Shown: piece by piece, positions 13,613 to 16,328 of the stretch
How the letters are laid out: every line of letters starts with the position of its first letter
How positions within the stretch are numbered: position 1 is the stretch's first letter
NCBI GenBank assembly: GCA_964609625.1
Contig: CAZSRS010000063.1
Location: 1-16,328 of the forward strand
Reading direction: 5' to 3'
Length of the DNA: 16,328 bases
DNA from: G963674665 sp964609625
Lineage (GTDB): Bacteria > Desulfobacterota > Desulfovibrionia > Desulfovibrionales > Desulfovibrionaceae
Program-made: the position numbers and the translations under genes
The notes under the pieces: model-generated
Databases searched by the model: none
The model's input: only the letters and a program-made list of their open reading frames with translations
What the model was told of the DNA's origin: nothing

Positions 13613-15661
13613 CTATGCCGCCCCGCCCTCTTCCTTCAGGTCGTTGATCAAGGCTTGCAGCTTGTTGGACTGTACGGCCAGTTCACTCACGGCCTTGGCG
13701 CTCTGGATCATCGCGTCCGCGGTTTCAGAGGAGATGCGCTGGACGTCGTCGATACTGCGGTTGATCTCCTCACTGGCGGCGGACTGTTCTTCCGATGCCG
13801 TGGCAATGGAGCGCACCTGATCCGCGGCCTGCTCCACAAGGGTGACGATCTCCTGCAGGGCCTGGCCGGACGTGTTGGACAGCTCCACGGCCTGGGCAAT
13901 GGTTGTCCCGGTTCTTTCCACGTTGGCGATGTTCTTGGCCGTTCCCTGCTGGATGCCATGGATGGCGTCACCCACCTGCTTGGTGGCGGTCATGGTCTTC
14001 TCGGCCAGCTTGCGGACTTCGTCGGCCACCACGGCGAAGCCCCTGCCCGCCTCGCCGGCGCGTGCCGCCTCGATGGCGGCATTGAGCGCCAGGAGATTGG
14101 TCTGGTCGGCAATGTCCGTGATCACGTTGAGGATTTGCCCGATGCCTTCGGCCTGCTGCCCCAGGTCGAGCATGTCCTTTTTCATCTGCCGCGCCTGTTC
14201 AGTGACCTCTCCCATGCCGGAGACCACCTTGTTGACGACCTCGGCGCCCGACAGCGCCTTGTGCCTGGCCGCGTCAGCCGTGTCTGCGGCATGGGCCGCA
14301 CTCTTGGCCACCTCCAACACCGAGGCGTTCATCTCCTCCATGGCCGTGGCGGTCTCCGAGACCCGCTGTGATTGCTGCTCGGCCCCGTGGCTCGATTCCT
14401 CGATCTGGGCCGAGAGTTCCTCCGAGGCCGAGGAAACAACGGCTACGACGTCCTCGAGGCGGTCGGCGGCCTGGAGCATTCCCTGGGCCTTGGCCTGTTC
14501 GGCCTCTCGCCTGGCCTGCTCGGCAATCTCTCCGGCTTGGCGCGCCTTTTCGGTCTCCTGGGCCGCGATGCGGCTCTTTTCCTCGGCCTCGTCCATCTTC
14601 TCCACCAGGGCGGAGACCATAGAATTAATGCTGTCGTTGAGTTTACCCACTTCATCTTTCTGGGAGATGCCGGATGTGGCCTGGAAATCGCCCCCTGCCA
14701 CGGCCTGGGCGTATCGCATGAGCCGCACGATGGGTCTGGTGATGATGCGACTGACGAGCAGGGTCGCCACAATGCCCACTAGGAGCAGTATGGTGGACGC
14801 CCAGAAGATTGCATTGCCCATGGCGAAGACGCCGATCATCACGTCGTCGCGCATGGCGCCGACAGCGATGGACCACTGGGTTCCAGGTATGGGGGCGAAT
14901 CCGAGAAATCGATCGTGCCCCATGAACTCGTATTCGTCGAAACCAGTCTCGCCCTTGGTCATGCGCTTCATCATCTGCCCCAGACGCGCGAACTCTGGGT
15001 TTGTCCGCCCCTCTTCGATGAAGTTGCGCTGATCCAGGACGAACTGCCGGTTGTCATGGGCGATGAGCGCGCCCTTGCCGTCGATGATGTAGGAGTATCC
15101 CTCGCTGCCGTATCCAATGTCGTCGGTGATGGTGCTGAGCATGGTGGCGTCCAGTATGGCGAACAAAACACCCACGACCTGCCCCGTGTCCCCCTTGATC
15201 GGGGCTGCCGTGACCATGATGGGCTTGTTGAGGACTTTATGGATGAGCACTTCGGACATCACGGACTTTCCGGCCATGGCCTGCTTGAAGTACTCGCGGT
15301 CGCTGATGTTGGTGCTGCCTCCGCCCTGGACCGGCGCGTTGCCGTCAGGCGTGGCCACGCTCATCTCCTGGTAGCCGAAGCGTTTGATGTCCTGCATCAA
15401 CACCGGTTGTTGGAGTTCCCAGTCCATGCTGCGGATGACGTTGCGGTTGGCCGTGGCCTCGATGGCCAGGAGTTGATAGTCCAGTTGCCCTCGTACAATC
15501 TTGGCTGCGTCACCCGCCATGAGCTGGATATTCTCGCGAAGCTGGTCGAACGCCGACGCTGAAGCCCGGTTGTAGGCGATATATCCCAGACTTGCGCAAA
15601 CCAGGATCAGCAGGAGGGACATGCATCCAACAAGCTTGACGCCGATGCGCAGATTCTTCAT
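13613..15661 (-). CDS. Methyl-accepting chemotaxis protein with double-Cache sensor domain
   Basis: This 682-residue inner-membrane chemoreceptor has TM1 at about 8-30 and a large periplasmic domain (31-275). That domain contains a Cache-like sequence: GGGSTNISDREYFKQAMAGK, then KPIMVTAAPIKG, then VGVLFAILDATML. TM2 is at about 279-302 and HAMP at 303-356. A long cytoplasmic coiled coil ends in the conserved hairpin tip DQTNLLALNAAIEAARAGE (519-537) followed by GRGFAVVADEVRKLAEK. The tip contacts CheA and CheW, and flanking Glu/Gln-rich heptads are methylated by CheR. No C-terminal CheR-binding pentapeptide is seen. dCache receptors often bind amino acids or organic acids, but the ligand here is unknown. 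I chose the ATG at 15661, preceded by GGGGGA, because the first transmembrane helix starts right after it. It converges on the helicase gene with a 37-bp gap and no other chemotaxis gene nearby. Confidence 0.95.
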   Translation of the reverse strand: MKNLRIGVKLVGCMSLLLILVCASLGYIAYNRASASAFDQLRENIQLMAGDAAKIVRGQLDYQLLAIEATANRNVIRSMDWELQQPVLMQDIKRFGYQEMSVATPDGNAPVQGGGSTNISDREYFKQAMAGKSVMSEVLIHKVLNKPIMVTAAPIKGDTGQVVGVLFAILDATMLSTITDDIGYGSEGYSYIIDGKGALIAHDNRQFVLDQRNFIEEGRTNPEFARLGQMMKRMTKGETGFDEYEFMGHDRFLGFAPIPGTQWSIAVGAMRDDVMIGVFAMGNAIFWASTILLLVGIVATLLVSRIITRPIVRLMRYAQAVAGGDFQATSGISQKDEVGKLNDSINSMVSALVEKMDEAEEKSRIAAQETEKARQAGEIAEQARREAEQAKAQGMLQAADRLEDVVAVVSSASEELSAQIEESSHGAEQQSQRVSETATAMEEMNASVLEVAKSAAHAADTADAARHKALSGAEVVNKVVSGMGEVTEQARQMKKDMLDLGQQAEGIGQILNVITDIADQTNLLALNAAIEAARAGEAGRGFAVVADEVRKLAEKTMTATKQVGDAIHGIQQGTAKNIANVERTGTTIAQAVELSNTSGQALQEIVTLVEQAADQVRSIATASEEQSAASEEINRSIDDVQRISSETADAMIQSAKAVSELAVQSNKLQALINDLKEEGGAA

Positions 15662-15734
15662 GGCATTTCCCCCGATACGGTTGAATTGTCGAAAACTGGC
15701 TGTCGCGACGTTGCGATTACACCAATACAACGAT

Positions 15735-15763
15735 AGTGTACGCTTCATTGCCAGTTGCTGCAA
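15735..15763 (-). promoter_or_regulatory. Sigma70-like promoter of the chemoreceptor gene
   Basis: On the minus strand TTGCAG (15758-15763) and TACACT (15735-15740) are spaced by 17 bases. Transcription would start near 15728, leaving a leader of about 67 bases before the ATG at 15661. Confidence 0.5.
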
Positions 15764-15772
15764 TGATTATTC

Positions 15773-15785
15773 AACAATTATTGTT
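15773..15785. promoter_or_regulatory. Palindrome abutting the chemoreceptor promoter
   Basis: AACAAT-T-ATTGTT is a perfect 6-bp inverted repeat about a single central base. It lies ten bases upstream of the -35 element, a typical activator position. The regulator is unknown. Confidence 0.35.
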
Positions 15786-16058
15786 CACGCGAGGCATCGT
15801 CCGGAGCAGGCGACAGCAATCGCGTGGGACCATCAAGGGTCCTCGGGTGTGCAAGAGTAACCGTGGACTGCCGTTGCAGAAAGTTACCAGGAGCATTTCT
15901 TACAACGCATCTCCTTGAGCCATGTCGCGCACTCACTGAAACAGATGACACCTGCCGCCTGCTCTCTGACGGAATGCGATGGCACATTGCCTGGGATGCC
16001 TGGCCCGGGGCGCTTTTCCTGCTATTGTTGGGTCAGCGCATGCGCAGGGAGGTGCGAC

Positions 16059-16294
16059 ATGTACGACATGACCCTGGGCAGATGCCAGATCGTCCAGGGC
16101 TGGTGCTGCTCGTGGCGGGTATCACTTCCCTCGATCCCTTTTTCATAGGCGCCGGCGTGGTCGCTGGCTTGACTCTTTTCTGCATGGGAGTGGACAGTTG
16201 CGCGCAAGCCGACCTCGCCCGCGCGAACGAGCCCCCGCCCCCTGCCCCTGCCACGGAGAGGGGAAGTCGCGGCGTAAGCGCTCACAGGGTCTAG
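16059..16294 (+). pseudogene. Possible small membrane-protein gene, apparently frameshifted
   Basis: An ATG at 16059 has a strong AGGGAGG site six bases upstream and opens a frame reading MYDMTLGRCQIVQG. That frame then degenerates and stops at 16148. One base out of phase from about 16100, a second frame reads LVLLVAGITSLDPFFIGAGV then TLFCMGVDSC, a hydrophobic hairpin, and ends at TAG 16292-16294. Joining them by one inserted base near 16098-16102 gives a short two-helix protein loosely resembling DUF2892-type inner-membrane proteins. The downstream frame alone could also start at 16082 (70 residues), but has no ribosome-binding site. It may be a decayed gene, a sequencing error, or chance. 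The proline-rich tail (EPPPPAPATERG) is unlike the family. Confidence 0.3.
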
Positions 16295-16328
16295 ACTTTG
16301 TATAGAAAGTGATTAGGTCTGATTTATG

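Larger units (their letters stand above)
15662..16058. other. Non-coding stretch upstream of the chemoreceptor gene
   Basis: Besides the chemoreceptor promoter (15735-15763) and a palindrome (15773-15785), I see only a small inverted repeat GGACC/GGTCC (15827-15842). Frames on both strands are short, without ribosome-binding sites, and resemble no family I know. Base composition drops around 15760-15790, as expected for a promoter. Confidence 0.5.

Noticed and set aside
1..16328. CRISPR arrays, insertion sequences, tRNA or rRNA genes
   Set aside because: I saw no regularly spaced repeats, no transposase-like protein, no cloverleaf-like sequence and no rRNA-like segment.

Overview
The window is about 16 kb of high-GC bacterial chromosome with tightly packed genes and no rRNA, tRNA, CRISPR array or recognisable mobile element. 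The gene set (tandem-domain universal stress protein, double-Cache chemoreceptor, large hybrid sensor kinase, PqqD-like protein, selenocysteine peroxiredoxin) suggests a deltaproteobacterium / Desulfobacterota, probably Desulfovibrionales-like. That placement is inference from gene content and style, not a search result.

Left block, minus strand (about 1-6413), in order of transcription: a periplasmic branched-chain-amino-acid-type binding protein (start 6413) and, 31 bp later, a 1039-residue hybrid histidine kinase with HAMP, PAS, HisKA, HATPase, REC and Hpt domains. No permease or ATPase lies beside them, so the binding protein is probably the ligand-sensing partner of the kinase. After a 92-bp gap follow three overlapping genes: an unrecognised 323-residue protein with a CPRC motif, a PqqD-like protein with a CIPC motif, and a class I SAM-dependent methyltransferase-like protein that runs off the left edge.

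Stress block, minus strand (6620-9923): a two-domain universal stress protein; a 375-bp non-coding stretch with a good terminator and an inverted repeat; a peroxiredoxin; then a cyclophilin-type prolyl isomerase followed by a VOC/glyoxalase-fold protein. The peroxiredoxin is the highlight. Its reading frame is interrupted by one TGA exactly at the peroxidatic cysteine position (FYPGDFTFV-U-ATE). A 7-bp hairpin with a GGTC loop follows at the spacing expected of a bacterial SECIS. Read through, it is a 203-residue selenoprotein that also lacks the usual C-terminal resolving cysteine. Naive gene calling would split it into two fragments.

Right block: two plus-strand genes (10061-13575), a type I phosphodiesterase / alkaline-phosphatase-superfamily protein and a UvrD/PcrA-type helicase with a C-terminal Tudor-like domain. 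Convergent to them is a minus-strand methyl-accepting chemotaxis protein (13613-15661) with a sigma70-like promoter and an adjacent palindrome. The last 670 bases are mostly non-coding, apart from a possible small, apparently frameshifted membrane-protein gene near 16059-16294.

The most unusual items are the selenocysteine peroxiredoxin with its SECIS, the orphan binding-protein/kinase pair, and the overlapping CPRC-protein / PqqD-like / methyltransferase cluster.
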